NCBI GenBank assembly: GCA_035772785.1
Contig: JAOCPU010000038.1
Location: 265,174 to 329,173, forward strand
Source: Phlebiopsis flavidoalba
Taxonomy: Eukaryota; Basidiomycota; Agaricomycetes; Polyporales; Phanerochaetaceae
Direction: 5' to 3'
DNA length: 64,000 bases
In this document: positions 1 to 17,149 of the stretch, one piece after another
Numbering within the stretch: position 1 is the stretch's first letter
Layout of the letters: each line of letters starts with the position of its first letter
Program-made: the position numbers and the translations under genes
The notes under the pieces: model-generated
Told to the model about the DNA's origin: nothing
The model's input: the letters and a program-made list of their open reading frames with translations, nothing else
The model's database searches: none

Positions 1-1471
1 AACTGCTTCCACTCGATTATGAGAGGTTTGAAAAGCTCACGCGATAATTGACTGTTGTACAAATAAAATTATATTTCTTCTACCCTGTCTCGCCTCCTAT
101 TGATCTGCGTCCTCGCAGCTTCGAAGAGTTGGGATGAACAGTGCTCTCACTTGAGTAAACCCACTCATTCACAGCTTCTCTGCCTTCGTCCTGCCCATCG
201 ACTGGTCCCCAAGCAACTCAGCCCCCTCGCCTAAGGTATCTCTTCCTCGAAACGCGCCTTCCTTCAGTCCGGGTCTCACCATGCTCGGTGGTCGGTGTGA
301 AGGCTCGTTCTACCGGGCAATTGTCAGCACAAACATCGAGAGGCAAAGCAACATTTATACCCACGTGTGGCGGGTCCCTCATCGTGTAACTGGTCGTTAA
401 GCTCCTCCGTCATACCGGGACGGCCGATGGTCTGGAATGGGCTTCTTGAACGTCTGGTCTCGTCTGTGATCTGGACGCCGTTACCGGCGCGGACGTTGTT
501 TCGCTGGATGCTCGACATGACGATTATATGTGCGCAAAATCCCGTTCAAGTTTCTGTTGCTACGGTGATGGTTTAAACCAAGGACTTTGACGAGACAGAG
601 GACAGTAGCTGTTTCTTATGTACGTTGAGATAGTTGATTCCCTTGCGTCACTTGGCAGTGGTGTCAAATGGAGACATGCCGATTCCACTGAGTGGTTGTC
701 GCCACATCCATGGAGCGCCTTCTTTGTGGTGTCGGAAGCTGGTCAGGTGCGTATCATCCGAACACACAGACTGAAAAATGGTAAATAGAATTCGAATCCT
801 TATGCTCATAATTCAAGGACAACGCTCAAGCTCACCTCGCGAGCTGGGTGATTTCCAAGTCACCCCCCCACCCCGCCCCCCCCTGACTCAAGCGTGATGG
901 CACGGACTGTTTTGAGCCATTGTGTACCTCTTCCCCATAGAAAGAGCGTAAGTATATTAGGTTTGAATTGCCTCATGTTACACGGAACACAGACCCCTAT
1001 TATTGATTCAGCATAAGCGCATAGTAGAGTTAAATATTGAAATATTGACCACCTCGTCGGTCTCACGCTGTCGCGTGCCGAAGTTTGCTCAGCCCCTCCG
1101 AGTCGCCGCCTTTATCATCTGTTTCTTCCTCTCTGTCTATTGTCCTACGCTACCCTTCCTTGATCGCTTGGATTTATTCAGCAATTAATCAATCAGTGTC
1201 AGGTCCTGAGCACGCGCCGGACAATTAACGTACCAACAACTCCGAGTCGGATGTTCAGTTCTGGTGCAGGTGTGCACTGCACTTAGACTCTGATCTCCAG
1301 TCCTGCTACGAAGTCAGAATGCCGGGATCTAGTGAGGATGTTGCCGTGTTGGGCGAGAATATAACTGGTGGTAGGCTCCTCAGACAACACGTAAGTGCTT
1401 GCATAATAGTTTTACATATCTCTGCCCAAATAAACTGAGTGTCTTTCACATTCGAAGGGGAGTCTCCTACG
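1..1471. other. No supported gene; one weak possible exon
   Basis: Nothing recognisable is encoded here. On the minus strand, 518 to 324 is an open stretch beginning MSSIQRNNVRAGNG and followed by a GTGGGT donor-like sequence, so it could be a first exon running off the left edge, but no family is recognised. A C-rich tract lies at about 862-884. Confidence 0.4.
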
Positions 1472-2916
1472 ATGTCTCTAGTTGGGCATCGCATTCCTCC
1501 CCCGAGGTCATCGGACACGTTCGTCTCAATTTTCTACACATCCTTCCGAGGACGAAAGAGGATTGGTCCTGACTGGTACCGCAACTATGCAGAACTAGCA
1601 GAGCTGTCATCTCTTCACAGCAAAATTGTCTGCCGCTATTGGGCCGCCAAAACTAGACTCATACCAGCTTCAGTCACAACAACCCCCTTCGGTCAGGTCA
1701 AAGTGCCCTCGCGTTCCACTCTTTTATAAAAGCAACCACCGTCACTCCAAACGTTGGGCAAGGCGTGGCGCTTCCATTACTATCAGATGATGGAAATCCC
1801 CGGCAGCCCTCCGGTGAATACACGTGTGGTTCTTCACTTCATCCCGCCATCGCGTTTACCGAATTTGAAGCATATCTTCATTGGAGAACGTGTAAAAACA
1901 AGACGTTTGAGATTAAGTCCCTCTACGAGGGTTTACCGGAGCGACCCTGCCTTTTTCTTCTGTAGCCTTCTCCAGCTCCACAGCTTTCACCAGAACTTTC
2001 ATCTCACCGATAGAACCCAAATTCCCCACTCTTCGCTGGGCTACTCTCGCGTTTTCAACACAACTCATGCGACAGCCGTACGATTTGTCAAACGAGCGGG
2101 TGAAATGGACGAGACGCGTCATCAATCACACCGTTCAAATCCGCCAACCCCCCCGTTCCCATTTTACTTCCGTCTTGCGCCGCGCCGCGTCATGGTATAC
2201 ACAACTGCCAAGAGACATGGCCGTTTGTCCTAACCCCGTGTAAACTACCCGCGCCAGGTTTCCAACGTCGTCAGACTGGAAGACGCGGTGGACTGTTTGT
2301 GAGCCGAGCCGAATTACCCCTTGTTCTTGAGATCGTCAAATGCGTTAGCGATGCATGTAGCTGCTCTTTCTGCCTCAACTCGGTAGCTGTGCAGGTGAGG
2401 CACGGGATTTATGCAACCAGAGGTAAGGTATCAATCGCTCTTGCCCTTTCGAGCCGCGAGCGCAAAAAAGGCTCATGTGCACTGGTTGTTTACAGCAAGC
2501 AAGACGTACTCTCGTGATCGTCTACGAATCTCCACCGGAGATCGCGTAGGTTGGGAGTCTATATCTGTGATCTCAGACGGAGAGATATTGCACACTTGCC
2601 TTTATAGAGCTCATCATCGACCCAATGAAACGGGGATCGTGACAAAGATATGGATCGAATGGTGGCCCAGGCGATTCTGGCACTTGAAGCCAGGAGACAC
2701 CCTGGATCCGTTTCCCATGGAGAGCGATTGACGAAGCAGCTGCAAGATTTGCCTTTTCTTGGAGAAACGATGACTAGGTTAACAGTCCACTTACATCTGC
2801 CTACGAATCACATTGCGAAAGTCGAATACTACACAAGAAGTATACGGGTGAGGATGAGCCAAATGAGACGCTCAGGAAGACTTCGAATAATTATTCTGAA
2901 AGATATAGAATCCTAA
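1472..2916 (+). CDS. F-box-type protein, paralogue 1 (frameshifted)
   Basis: Member of a basidiomycete F-box-like family, with three copies in this window (others at 26.9-28.4 kb and 40.7-42.0 kb). The N-terminus reads HRIPP, the usual start of the F-box helix, followed by DWYRNYAELAELSS and VCRYWAAKTRL, matching the family's SCSLVCRYWA segment. After a frame change come TPNVG and LHFIPPSRLPNLKHI, which align with LHFIPRSSLPGLKTI in paralogue 2 and LHFIPKLQLPHLKHI in paralogue 3. The C-terminal part, from about 2650, includes DRMVAQAILALEARR. F-box proteins usually recruit substrates to SCF ubiquitin ligases; that role is known for the fold and not shown here. The reading frame changes at least three times. 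The start at 1472 was chosen because it directly precedes the F-box-like motif. The second half is less certain. Confidence 0.6.
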
Positions 2917-3620
2917 ATGTTGTTTAGCAGTCACGTAAGGCAAATCTCTTCGAGTTTGTGTAAAAATATTATGTCAGTTCGTTTCTTCAGCATGCGGATG
3001 GCCATACCTCTATTGTTCCCGATTTCTCTCCTGGGAATGATTATTGTAATACTGTGGGAGTTGGACTGTGGATAACGAGCTGGATCCACGTAACATCGCA
3101 TGCACTAATACCGGGACTACCCCGCGTTGATTTTTCTGTCGGAACTTTGAACGTCCTGTTGCACTTACTCTAGCTGGCATACATCCGCGAGCCTTTTCCA
3201 GTGCTTTGCTTGTATGATACGGTATGTATGTTACAATAGCGATGATGATTCGTTAGCAACGTTACTACTCAAAAAGCTATGGATGACATTACTGTGCCGC
3301 TCACCTGTCTTTCGACGATGCACTGCAATGCAGAGATTGTTAGCGGTGAACGAATGTCAGAAAAGACAGGGTGAGCGGGACAGACGGACACAAACGGAGG
3401 GTCAGCAACATTCTGTGCCGCTCGAGTCAAAATAGGAAGAATAAATAAATAAAGTAACGATGTGTGAGTGAAGTCCACAAGTCCGGCGCAGATAATTAGA
3501 AGCACATTCCAACCAGATGCAAACATTAAGACCAGAGGTAAAAGGAACGAGGGAGGTCGGCGCGCTATAGCACTGTTGGACCCGAGTTTGTCGAGTAGGT
3601 GCTGTCCTCGCCACGAGTCT
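2917..3620. other. Intergenic, no gene seen
   Basis: Convergent space between the F-box gene and the flippase C-terminus. Short open frames here have no recognisable motif. Confidence 0.5.
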
Positions 3621-6600
3621 TCATGCGAGTGTGATCTGCACTGAGGCCCTGAGGATGATGTTGGTGGAGGTCCTCGTCGACGAAGCCATCATATGCAGAA
3701 GCGTTAGGCGCCTCCGTGAGGCTCTGCAGATGGTGAGCCGCTGTAGGAGTGGGCTAGCGTCGTCTGGTGGATCCCGGACGCGCATCTCGTACGCTTCAGG
3801 GGTCTGGGGGTGCGCGTGGTACGGGAACAAAAAAAATCGATTTCGGAGCGCAGGTATTTGCAAGGTGTTTGACTGTCCGTACTGCGTTGTCAAGGCTGAT
3901 GTGAGATGGACGACATCGGCGGGTCGTTTGGCCCGGGTGTTGGCGATGGCACAGGGATGTTTGACGCGGAATAGTACGAGCCCCGCCAGGCAGGCGACGC
4001 TGTCATCTGTTGCCGCGAAGTGTAGGAAGTCGATTGGCCAGTCGGTGTGACCAAGTCGTCTTCAGTCCACTTGTATTGGCGGTGCAGCTAGTGGCGAAGG
4101 GCGAACCATGGGCGAGGAGCGATTGCTGTCAGAAGCAGGACTCCTGCGTAGGTGGTGGCGGCGTACCGTGGTCTGCTTCGGGTTGGAAACTCGAGATTTC
4201 TGATTCCGACCGGAAGTGCGGGCGATGGAACATGGGAGCTTGTTCGATATCGCTCTTGGCGGCTTTCTTGATGTCCCGGCGGTGCTGAATGCCTAGACGC
4301 TCTTTCAAGTCGCCGTGTACCCACATCTCCCGGACAATGTCTCGATCCTGGGGGAAGTAGGCAGATGAGATGTACTTGACCACGAAGCGGGGCACTGAAA
4401 TGAGTGTATATGTTAGCAATCGTTTTTCGGGTATGATCAAACCACTCACGAAGGGCGATCATCACTGCCACGACGACAGATATCCAGAAAATGCTTTGGC
4501 CGCATAGGACAACTACCTCTTGCACGAAGTCCGGGCTCGGGAAGAACGAATAAATGACGATCCAAATGAACATAACGATTGACGACCCGAGGATCGTGAT
4601 CCATGCAATGACGACGTCCAGCTGAAACAAAGTCAGGATCATGACTTCGTGAAGCAAGGCATGAAACGCACTAATGAGTGTTGATGATGCCAACATAGGT
4701 ATTGGCCGCCCAGATCGCCGCGACAGATACCGTCGTACCAAAGTCGGCCAGTGCCCTCGACCGACTTGCCATTCCAGGATATCGGGGGGCCCAGCGACCA
4801 CGCGAAGTACGGAATGTAGAAGACGACAAGGGACTGATGTACAAACCGTTCCAGCATGTATAGCCAGAGAATTGTGTCCGCGTGTACTCCAAACCACGAA
4901 TGCCACGGATGTATAGCTGGGGGAAGGCCATGGCCGCCTTTGCGTTAATATCCTGGTCAAAAGCTGCGAAACAGTCAGTGGGGGAATCAACGATAGCATG
5001 CATGAGACGCACCGCCCGAGCACGATGACAGGAAGAGATGTGAAGACGACATTGTAAAGGAGGATGAACGTGTACTGGTATAGATACGTCGCATCGAAGC
5101 TGATTATATATCAGGTACCAGAACATGGCGTAAGGTCCAGATGCACGTTCTACTCCCATAATTAGTAGTGGTCTGCCTGAGGGAAGACCGCCCGAACATA
5201 CCTTGTAGAAGAACACACTGTGCATATCCGCTACACGCTGGTATGACCAGCGACCGTGCACGATGAGCAGTTTTTGTGAGGTACCGGAACTGACCAAATG
5301 CGTAGTCCGCAGACATGGCTGCTTGGGAGCCCTCATGTCCGAGAAGACCCACAACCGACGTTCGCCTCCTGAATCATTGCCACGTCGTTCGCTCCGTCTC
5401 CGATGGACAGCGTCATCGCCTGACGACCTTCCTTGACCTGAGCGAGCCCATGAGTCTATGGAGAACCCGAGTGCAAATTCAAACAAAACAACGTACCAGC
5501 TTAACCACTAGCGCCTTCTGAGCAGGAGAAACACGGCAACACGACGACAGTTTCACACTGCGGGCGAGGTTGAGGAAGAGAGGCTTGAGTGCAGGAGTGA
5601 GTGCGTGTCGAGTGTGTCGCCGTCGATGACTACAGCGAAAGCTGCCTGTGCTCCCGGGACGAAACCGCGCTTGGAAGGCTCAAAGGATGGGGCCCAAGTA
5701 TAGACGCGATCTTGTTGATACCGGCTTCGATCTGCATTTGTGTCGATTCAGGGTTGTCCGCCGACAGGATCATGACCCTCCATGTCGTTCTTGAAGAAGG
5801 TTACAGCTGAAGCCTGCAAGAAAAAGTCAGCGGACGGTTCCGATGAGACGTAGGAGGAACAAACCGATTTTCGAATTAGCGGTCTGGACCTTGTCACCGG
5901 TGAGGATCCACAACTTGATGCCAGCCTTGTGTAAAGTCTCGATGGCCTCTGGTACACCCTCCTGGAGCTTGTCCTCCAACGCGGTGGCTCCCAGGATCGT
6001 CAACGAATGTTCAATCTGTTCGTTTGCCTTGTCAATTTCCTCGTCTCGGTCAGCAGTCGCGTTCGTCGCGGCGTCGTACACTCCGCTGCCAGTCCATGTA
6101 CTCTTGTTCACCGAGGACGCGGTAGGCGATACAAAGGGTCCGCAGGCCGCCGTTGGCAAAAGCCTCCATGTCCTTCGACGTCCGAGTCTTCAGCTCTTGG
6201 TCGTGGTCCGCCGTGAGCCGTTGATAGATGACGCTGTCCGCGCCCTTGCAATACAGGATAATCTGGCCCTGTGGGCTGCGCACGATGACGCTCATGCGCT
6301 TCCGGGTGCTGTTGAACTCGATCATCTGGAGAAGCGTGTACTTCTCGACCTGGCCCATGACTTCAATCTCGATAGTGTCTTTGCTCTTGCCGACAAACGG
6401 GAAACCGACGTCCCGGGCCGCAGCAACGAGCGCGGCCTCGTCGGGCGACTCGCGGCCTTTATTCGAGAAAGGTACGGCTTGGTGTTTGGCTCGGGTCGAT
6501 CGGCGAGGACGCTGTGGCAGACAGCGAGTGCGCGGAAGAAGGCAATGATGTGGGGCCGTTGGGGCAGCACGAGCGATCGGCGAGGTCCTCTGCGAGTTTG

Positions 6601-8919
6601 GGCGAGATCAGCGTGAGCTTGTCCGACTGGAGATACCGATTCTTGAATGCCTGGGACAGTTTATCGAGGCATGTCCATCTTGAAACCTTCAGCTGCCGAT
6701 CCTGCTCCTCAGGGTCGAGGAAGTCCTCTTTGCCTTCCCGCTTCGCCGAGCCCCGCTGTGCCTCTGTGACACCCTCGCCCGTACGCATATCCGTTGACGG
6801 AACACTTCTGGGAACTCCATAACGTTCTGTGTCAAGGTACCAGTCTTGTCCGAGAATATGTACTCGATCTGGCCGAGTGTCGTCAGAAATATTCCACGTC
6901 TTGGGCGTACATGCCGCGTCCAACGGCTTGTAGTACATGTCGACGTCCTGAGCGATGAAGAAGGCCTGAATCGTCTTGACAATTTCGATCGAAATGTACA
7001 GCGAGATCGGTACGATGTTCTGGAACGCGATCAGGCAGGAACTACAACAGCAGTTAGTTTTCATTCGCGGTATAAAAGCAAGGTACGTACACAAGAGTAA
7101 CGATTCCATTGATTACGAAAGAGTCGGTTGGAGTTCGACTCCTTGTTCGAAAACCTTAGCACTTGTATCCTTCTGTGCGTCCCACCAGCCACTGCCCAAG
7201 CCTGAGATAATACACATGACTAGGAGGAACACGAAGTTGACGACGACGTTGAAGTTGGTCCTCCTTCTCGATCTTGGAGCGTTTCGAGGGCGTCTCGCCA
7301 CCGTTCAGCATGATCTTCGAGTCTGCACCGGTATACACGACGAGGCCGATGACCCAAGCGGTGTTCCGCAGGACAGTGCCACGAAGAATGAGCTCATTAA
7401 TGCTGACGGGATATCAGCCTTCTGCTCGCCGGTGGAAAAATCGGTGTAATGAAGGACGCCGTGATACAGATACAAATTCTGATGTGGCGGCTCAGAGTCG
7501 AGGACAAACTGCATCCGCTCGACGTCTTCTTCCGATGATATGGAGGAGGTAGCGCGAAGAGACCGTCGGGGCTTCAGATTCGTCTCGCCATCCAAGTTCT
7601 TCGTCTCAACGTAACACAGGTTGTCGTGGTCCGAAGTCGAGAGAACGACGATATCAGCCGGAACCTGCTCGTTGTCGCGGAGAAGTACGACATCGCCGAC
7701 TTCCAGCTTCTTCCAAAGTGTCCGTTCCCATCGCGGCATACCCGTGACACGTCTCTGAAGTCTACCGCGCCCGTTGACGGCCGCGACTGACGCAGTCGAC
7801 TGCACAGAAGGCGCGTACCCATCGAGCGCAGTCTGAACGCCCTGCCAAGACCGGTGCTGTCGCGTCCGGGGAGCGGGGGGCGCTAGGGCTGAGGGAGGGT
7901 ACTGGTGCGAAGCCTCTTCGTCGATGCTGGGAATGGATTCTAGGGCGCGGCCGCCCGCGCTAGGGTATAGTAGCCAAGCTCGTCTGTGCTTTGAGGTTTC
8001 TTGGTCTTCGCCCTCTTTGCATCTGAGGGGCACAATCTGAGCCTTGCCGTTCCGTTGCTTCGCGTTCACAGGGAGCTTCCGGACGCCCTTCGTCACCTTC
8101 CCCGGAGGGTTGAGACCCAGAAGTCGTTCGAAACCAACTACGAGGGTCTGTCGGTTGATTCACGTTCTTCCACTGTCCGAGTTTAGTTGCGCCGAGTTGT
8201 TGACTTCCTCGTCCAAGGCTGCCCGGCGGTAATCTTCTATGGGCGTCCTTGATCGCAGTCACGGAGATGATGAACAACAGTGGTAAAGGCACTAGTCTGA
8301 GCTGCTGGTGCAACCGAAGACGGGGAAAATTTGGACAATGACAAGGGCAAGGAAGTAAAGGTTCGCGACTCTGAGGCGATCATTGTTAGCGACAAAGCAC
8401 GGGCTGATCAGACATACTCACCTGCGAAACTGTTCAAACAGTTTCTGGGTATGAAGGTGACGATGGTATATTCTGCAATCCTGTTCAAAACACGTCGCGA
8501 TACGTTTTTCAAGTCTCGGACTCACTGCTCGTGCGCACTTTTGTTTCCTCGCGTAGCGTACAATGGGCTCACCGTGGTGGTCAAGCTCACTGTGAGTAAG
8601 AGGGAGGTTGACATAGATATTTCTCCGCAGCCCAGTAACCGCAGGTGTTGCCGGCGGGGCTCAGCAGGCGGCGGTTGGGACAGAAGGTTGGGTCCTTGAC
8701 ACGCTTCTTGTCAGTCCCCCTACGGAAGAAATTCCTCGACCGCTTTCGCATCATCGTCTTTCTCCTCTGGCGCACGCTCCTCCGTCCTGACAGCCTCCTC
8801 CAGGGGGGTCGAATGTGCCGTGCGCACGGTGCGCAAACGCAGCTCCGGTCAATAGGGCTTTCGTTTTCATCGTCAAGTTCGGGGTCGTCATGGTCTTTTT
8901 TGCGTCGAAGTAAATGCAT
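3621..8919 (-). CDS. P4-type phospholipid flippase (DNF1/DNF2-like ATPase)
   Basis: P4-ATPases move phospholipids from the outer to the cytosolic leaflet at the plasma membrane or Golgi, normally with a Cdc50/Lem3 partner. Readable in order on the minus strand are: a basic N-terminus from 8919; the block [15 protein letters not shown] near 8480; actuator domain with DGETN at 7578-7592; the M3/M4 stretch [20 protein letters not shown] near 7000; the phosphorylation motif DKTGTLT with its Asp at 6848-6850; the nucleotide-domain motif [11 protein letters not shown] near 6230; TGDK at about 5891-5902; GDGAND at 5384-5401; then [16 protein letters not shown] and the M7-M10 helices to about 4400. 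A disordered tail with [11 protein letters not shown] ends at 3621. Several short introns are visible, for example a GTGAGT donor at 8421. All catalytic motifs survive, but the frame shifts many times; for instance, one base appears to be missing in the LFEQF motif at about 8430. Family assignment is firm; exact exon ends are not. Confidence 0.94.
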
Positions 8920-11320
8920 TCGAGATGGGAATTAACGTTGACCGTCAAGCAGGAGGAGTATCCGCCAGGACCAGGCAGGGTGTGTAGAAGAGATGGGTGG
9001 CAGAGAGAAGATGAGTGCAAGGAGGAAGGACTGCCTTGAGATGAAGGTGAAACGGATTCGAGGGTTATTTTCCGATTTCTGATTGTGTAGGCTTAGCTAT
9101 ACCCTCTTTAGACATGTATCTCTAGCGCCCCGTCCTAAAGGGGAGTTACAATACACCTTATCCCCACAGCATCAACACTTGTTTCGCGCTTTCGCTTGTT
9201 GATCTCCTCGATCCGTCCGAACTCGGATTTCAACCAAAGCACAACCTTGTGGATCTCACGACAAATATCCTTCTCAACATTACAGACCGAGCTTAGCTCC
9301 TGATGCTCACAAAGATATCCGCGGTAGCAGGACGGACTCGTACGCCGCCGGCATCGTGCCTCTTGAATCCCACATCAGCAAGCCTCCCACCCGCCATGCA
9401 GAATGTGTTACAATCAAAGCCGAGATGGTACACACACTCAGCAAACCCCCCAGCGCAGCGGCGGGCACACTTTCCGTCGTTACCATAGACACGTCAGCTG
9501 CAAATACGGGTCGCGGCAAGTTCAGCCCTTCTAATGACTCGCACCGAAACCGCTTGCGTGGCCATGGTGCACGTAAGGTCTGCTTACCGCGCGCGACGCG
9601 CAGCTGACATATATACATACTTCCCATCGCCGGCGCGGTACCTCGACGTCTTTTAGAAACACCGTTTGTCCGCGGCGGCACGCTCACTTGTTCTCTCAGC
9701 CGGTCGGACTACTCTCCTGGCGCAGCCTGCCTAAGCCAGTCCTACGACGCCAGCATGACTCCCAGCGCGCGGCGGCGCACCACATTTGAGGAGTAGAAGC
9801 TGTTTACACACGTTAGTCACGCTCGCGCTTGGGCTTGTCTTGTGAGTTTCTTGGATGTTTCTTGGGCCTTGGCCGCCTAATACCCCTTGTGCTTTTGATC
9901 TCGGGCCGGCTCACTGCGAACAGGCTGCCGACGGGCATCGAGGAACCAACTTGAGTGCCTTGCCAGCGAGGCCGCCGCGTCGAACTTCGGCCGTGTTTTA
10001 CGTGAAGCGTCTGGTCATGTTCTCCTGCTGGTGCTCTCACAAGTTGCAAGAGACCCCGGGTAATTTGACCGCTGACGGAAAGCGTCGGCGATTCATGACG
10101 ATCATGACTTTACGGTTCCTGGTCTCACTCAATCGTGACTTGTGTCTGCAGCGTCGATCGGGACGTCATTCAATACGACGACCACGATGACAGTCCGAGA
10201 TTAACGTACCATTGACGTCGAGAGCGAACGTTCGTACCACGGTAAGAAGTCTGGTCTCAGGAGAACTAAACGGGACACCCGACAATTTGTGCAGGAACTC
10301 GAACTCCCAGACACTGAACAGCTCTCAACCCCAACGCCCCTTCTAGACCACGATTTCAACCAAGGATCATGAAATTACAGCCGTGGGTATGCGACGGCCA
10401 CTTCCGCTTCCTGGTTGTAACACGACGTAACATTCCGCCGGGCTTACCGGCGATGCCAGTCCAGTCGGAGCGACTTTCAGGACACGCTATATCTGCTCTC
10501 CGAAGCTTTGAATCGCGTTTATCTGAGGACGTTTATAACATGCCCAGGCGCGTGTCGAGGTCTCGAGATGCAGAGATCTGAACACCATTGGTACAGTTTG
10601 GATGTGCCTTGTCTATTTCTGACCCACTCTAGGGTCTTTTTAGGCTTTTGAGCGTGACATTCCACAGAGCCCTCGTGACCTTGATTGCTTAGTCCTCCGG
10701 TGAAAATTAGCAGGGCTGACTACAAACCTCTCGACCAGTCTATCCAAGTCTTGTGTCGCCTCGGTCTCAATAATGAAACATCAACATAAAAAACGATGCA
10801 GCAGTTGGAATAGAATAGTCAGCTATAGGTCCATGTTGTTCGCGTTCGAGGATTCTGCCATCGTTGTATCCGTGTCATCGAAGTTGCATGGAGGCTGTCG
10901 TGAGCGGCTGATGGATCCGGCGTCCGTAATTGGCTATCGCGCCACTCGCTGAGGCAGAGTAAGTTAGACGTTAGACTTGGGTGGTATGTACATCTCTATA
11001 CACGGTTGAAGAAAAATCAAGAAACGCAATGCTACACGGTGGTGAGAGGAAGAAAAAGAGGAGAGAAAATATAAGTTAGGATGTGCCACGACATGATGAG
11101 GACTGGCTGTGCAGATCGGAATGTCGTGGTGAAGGTCCAGATGAAGAGGGAAAATGAGGCTGACACTATCTATGATGTGCATAGAATAAGAGTAGAAGAG
11201 ATGATGATAATGGGCCTGAACGCTGTTCTTCGTAAATTTCGTGGATTATACGATGAGGTACTAGACACGGGGTAGACAGTTGAGCGCACCACGCATCGCG
11301 CAGAGACGACGAGAGAGCAC
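8920..11320. other. 2.4 kb with no recognised gene
   Basis: Upstream region of the flippase, followed by open stretches at 9303-9607, 9855-10190 and 10369-10581 that match no family I know. The sequence is of coding-like GC content but no splice-consistent reading could be assembled. The end next to the phosphatase (10964-11320) may be its 3' untranslated region. Confidence 0.4.
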
Positions 11321-12019
11321 TCACGTAATAGAGTCTATCTGAGATGGTAGCCGCTTGAAGTTCTTCACAAACTCGAATTGCGGGCCTGTCTCCGGGCTGC
11401 AGGGGAACCGCTTGCATTTTTCGAACCATTTTCCACTCCTCTGCGATGAGCTTGCAGCGCATGCTGACCGTCCCTCGCCACACCCGACTCCACAAGCCAG
11501 CACCCGACGACCAAGCCTGTGCGTCCAATTCCGCCTCGGCAGTGCAACCGCGCAAATCCTGCCCCGCTGCTCGTTGTCCCTCAGCACATCGAGGATCTTG
11601 CGAACAAAGTCGAACGCTTTCGGGCAGACTCCTATCACGGATGGGGAAGTTGTGGTACTCGACCTCCTTCGGATCTACGCCGAGCAGCTGGGGCAGCGAG
11701 ACTCGAGGTGAGGGTAGTACGGGAAGAGCTCGTGCGGCTCTGTGAGGTCGATGAAGGTCCGCACACCGACGAGCAGGAGGGCGTCCAGCTTCTGCTTCGT
11801 CTTCTTGCGCGCGATCTCCGCTGGCGTCAGCGGGCAGTAAGGAAATTCGCAAGCGACCAGGTAAGGAGTCGCCCAGTAGGAGTTGGGTATGGGCCGTGGG
11901 CGGTTGCGCAGGATGTTGGGGCACGACGAGCTCCGCGTGCGGGGTGACTTGGGCGACAGGCTCGGCTCTGTCTGAGCACGGAAGAGAGGGGTAATGTTAG
12001 ATTCACAGATGACGCTCAT
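11321..12019 (-). CDS. Small cysteine-based protein tyrosine phosphatase
   Basis: Cys-dependent phosphatase of the fungal/bacterial dual-specificity-like type. It starts MSVICESNITPLF at 12019. The N-terminal half contains IPNSYWATPYLVACEFPYCP and then LLLVGVRTFIDLTEPHEL, the usual lead-in strands of this family. The P-loop HCRGGIGR, fitting HCX5R, is at 11521-11544, followed by TGLVVGCWLVESGVA. The C-terminus has SPETGPQFEFVKNF, close to the SPET..Q..FV block typical of the family. Catalytic Cys and Arg are present. The frame changes about four times in 400 bases; one extra base just before the P-loop His is evident at about 11545. The last codons run into a GTGAGT donor at 11322, so a further short exon is possible. 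The physiological substrate is unknown; a free-standing cytosolic enzyme is inferred because no membrane segment is seen. Confidence 0.85.
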
Positions 12020-15548
<3,529 letters not shown>

Positions 15549-15623
15549 AGACTCGGAACTATCTACACAAAATACTACTGTATGTTGCATGTACTTTTTG
15601 ACAATCAAAGGACCCTTACCCTC

Positions 15624-16724
15624 CTAATGCTGGACCCGAATCCCAAATTCTACTTTCAAGGAATCCTTCAGAATAGTACACTGACGCTGTTGGACATGGT
15701 AGCTCCGGAGCCGTTCCATGCAATCGCGTGCATGGGACTTTGCCTGATGCCAAATCTCAGCCCAACGAACAGGGGCACAACAGAAGATACTCCTAGCGTT
15801 GGAGAATTCCACAAATGGTCGTGAAAGGTCTGCATGATGGGACTTGCCACTTGGACTCCACATAATGGTGGGCCCACTGTGTGAATGGCAGTTTCAATGC
15901 GGAGCGGAAGACGTCACCGTGAGCCAGATTGTAGGATATAACACGATGTCGGAATGTGCAATAATCCTTGCCCCGAAGCACCTCAAGAGGTCTTTCACGA
16001 GAGAGCTCCTCCACATCCTCCACGTCCCCCTCCTCGTATTGCAAACTCTGAGCTGAATGTACTCGGAAGGTTGACATAGCGCAGATGTAAAATACCGCGG
16101 GATAGGATATCCGTTTTTCTAACCGACGGGCGAGGTTGATGACTGCAATGGAGTCGATGGCATGCACGTTCAGCCGTGTCGTTGACTGTGAAGAGAATGG
16201 CCCCCCTCCAGCCGCTAGAGAGCAAGATCGGGGGTAACGAAGATCCCATTGCTGGCTCGTTTGAGGGATAGCACACGCGTAATCGTCGTATAACCTCGGT
16301 TTGAATGTGTTGAACGTCATATTTGTGTGATAAGAGAGCGAGACCTCTGAGGTCTTGAAAAAAGTCCATGCTGTAGAGCGGGTCTACAAAGAAAGGGCTG
16401 GACGTGGCTCGGAGACTCGAATGTTGTTGGCGAGAGTAGTGATTGCACTCACTGCCTGGCTCCATCGAACAAAAGTAATAGAAATAGTGCCATATGCTCG
16501 GGGCTGTCGGTGACATGCACCACTGGACACCCTTGGGCCACTTCTTCAAGTTGTCCCGACGCGCTCGTGGCCCTCGAACATGTCGTGAAACACGCTTGAC
16601 TGCCTCGCGAGGATCCCCCTATACACTTTGAACCGATAACCTCTCTTGCGATTACGATGAGGTTTCCGTCGCTTGAAACCAGTATACCTCGAAGCGATGG
16701 CTCCTCTCCTTCTTCACCGCCCAT
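15624..16724 (-). CDS. BTB/POZ domain protein, copy 1
   Basis: BTB domains mediate dimerisation and often bind Cullin-3, but no partner can be inferred here. The gene starts MGGEEGEEPS at 16724, with DGNLIVIARE and then, by frame change, RGILARQSSVF and CPVVHVTDSPEHMALF near 16520-16480, the family's conserved core. After a short intron (ACTCAC/GTGAGT at about 16450) come MDFFQDLRGLALLSHKYDVQ and EVIRRLRVCYP, followed by TVNDTAERACHRLHCSH and the AVFYICAMS block. The C-terminal third is readable down to about 15624. Its maltase neighbour converges on it, and the pair is duplicated downstream. Frames change several times. Copy 2 at 20.1-21.2 kb matches along the whole length, which supports this reading. 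Confidence 0.72.
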
Positions 16725-17149
16725 TGATATAAGGGAGACCGTGTTTCGTCCTTCGACGGTCAGCCCTGTTCAACCTACGCGCTTCTGCTGTCAATGGGCC
16801 ATCCTGGTTATGGGGTCTTGACATGAGAGCCGACAAAGAGAGGATGGGTCTGACACGACAGAGAGCAAGTGACAATTAGTGATTATGAGCCCTGAAGTAT
16901 ATACTACGCGTCTGTTTTGACCCTCGATGCAGCAGCTTGGATGAGAGCCGGTATCAAGTACACTGTAGTGCTATGACCAACTGTTCACGTCACGGTCACA
17001 CCCCTCTTGAATTGGCCGTCACGGGTCACAGCCCATGGTGGTTTGCGTGTCGAGACCTGACGACTGGACATTTTATGGGCACCCAACTACTCAGCCGACT
17101 TACAATATCGCAGACCAGATAAAGCCATCCTAAAGTCGCCCCGACTAGA

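Noticed and set aside
4088..5023. 311-codon minus-strand frame as a separate gene
   Set aside because: Its good part is the membrane domain of the flippase, and the rest is the wrong frame of neighbouring flippase exons.
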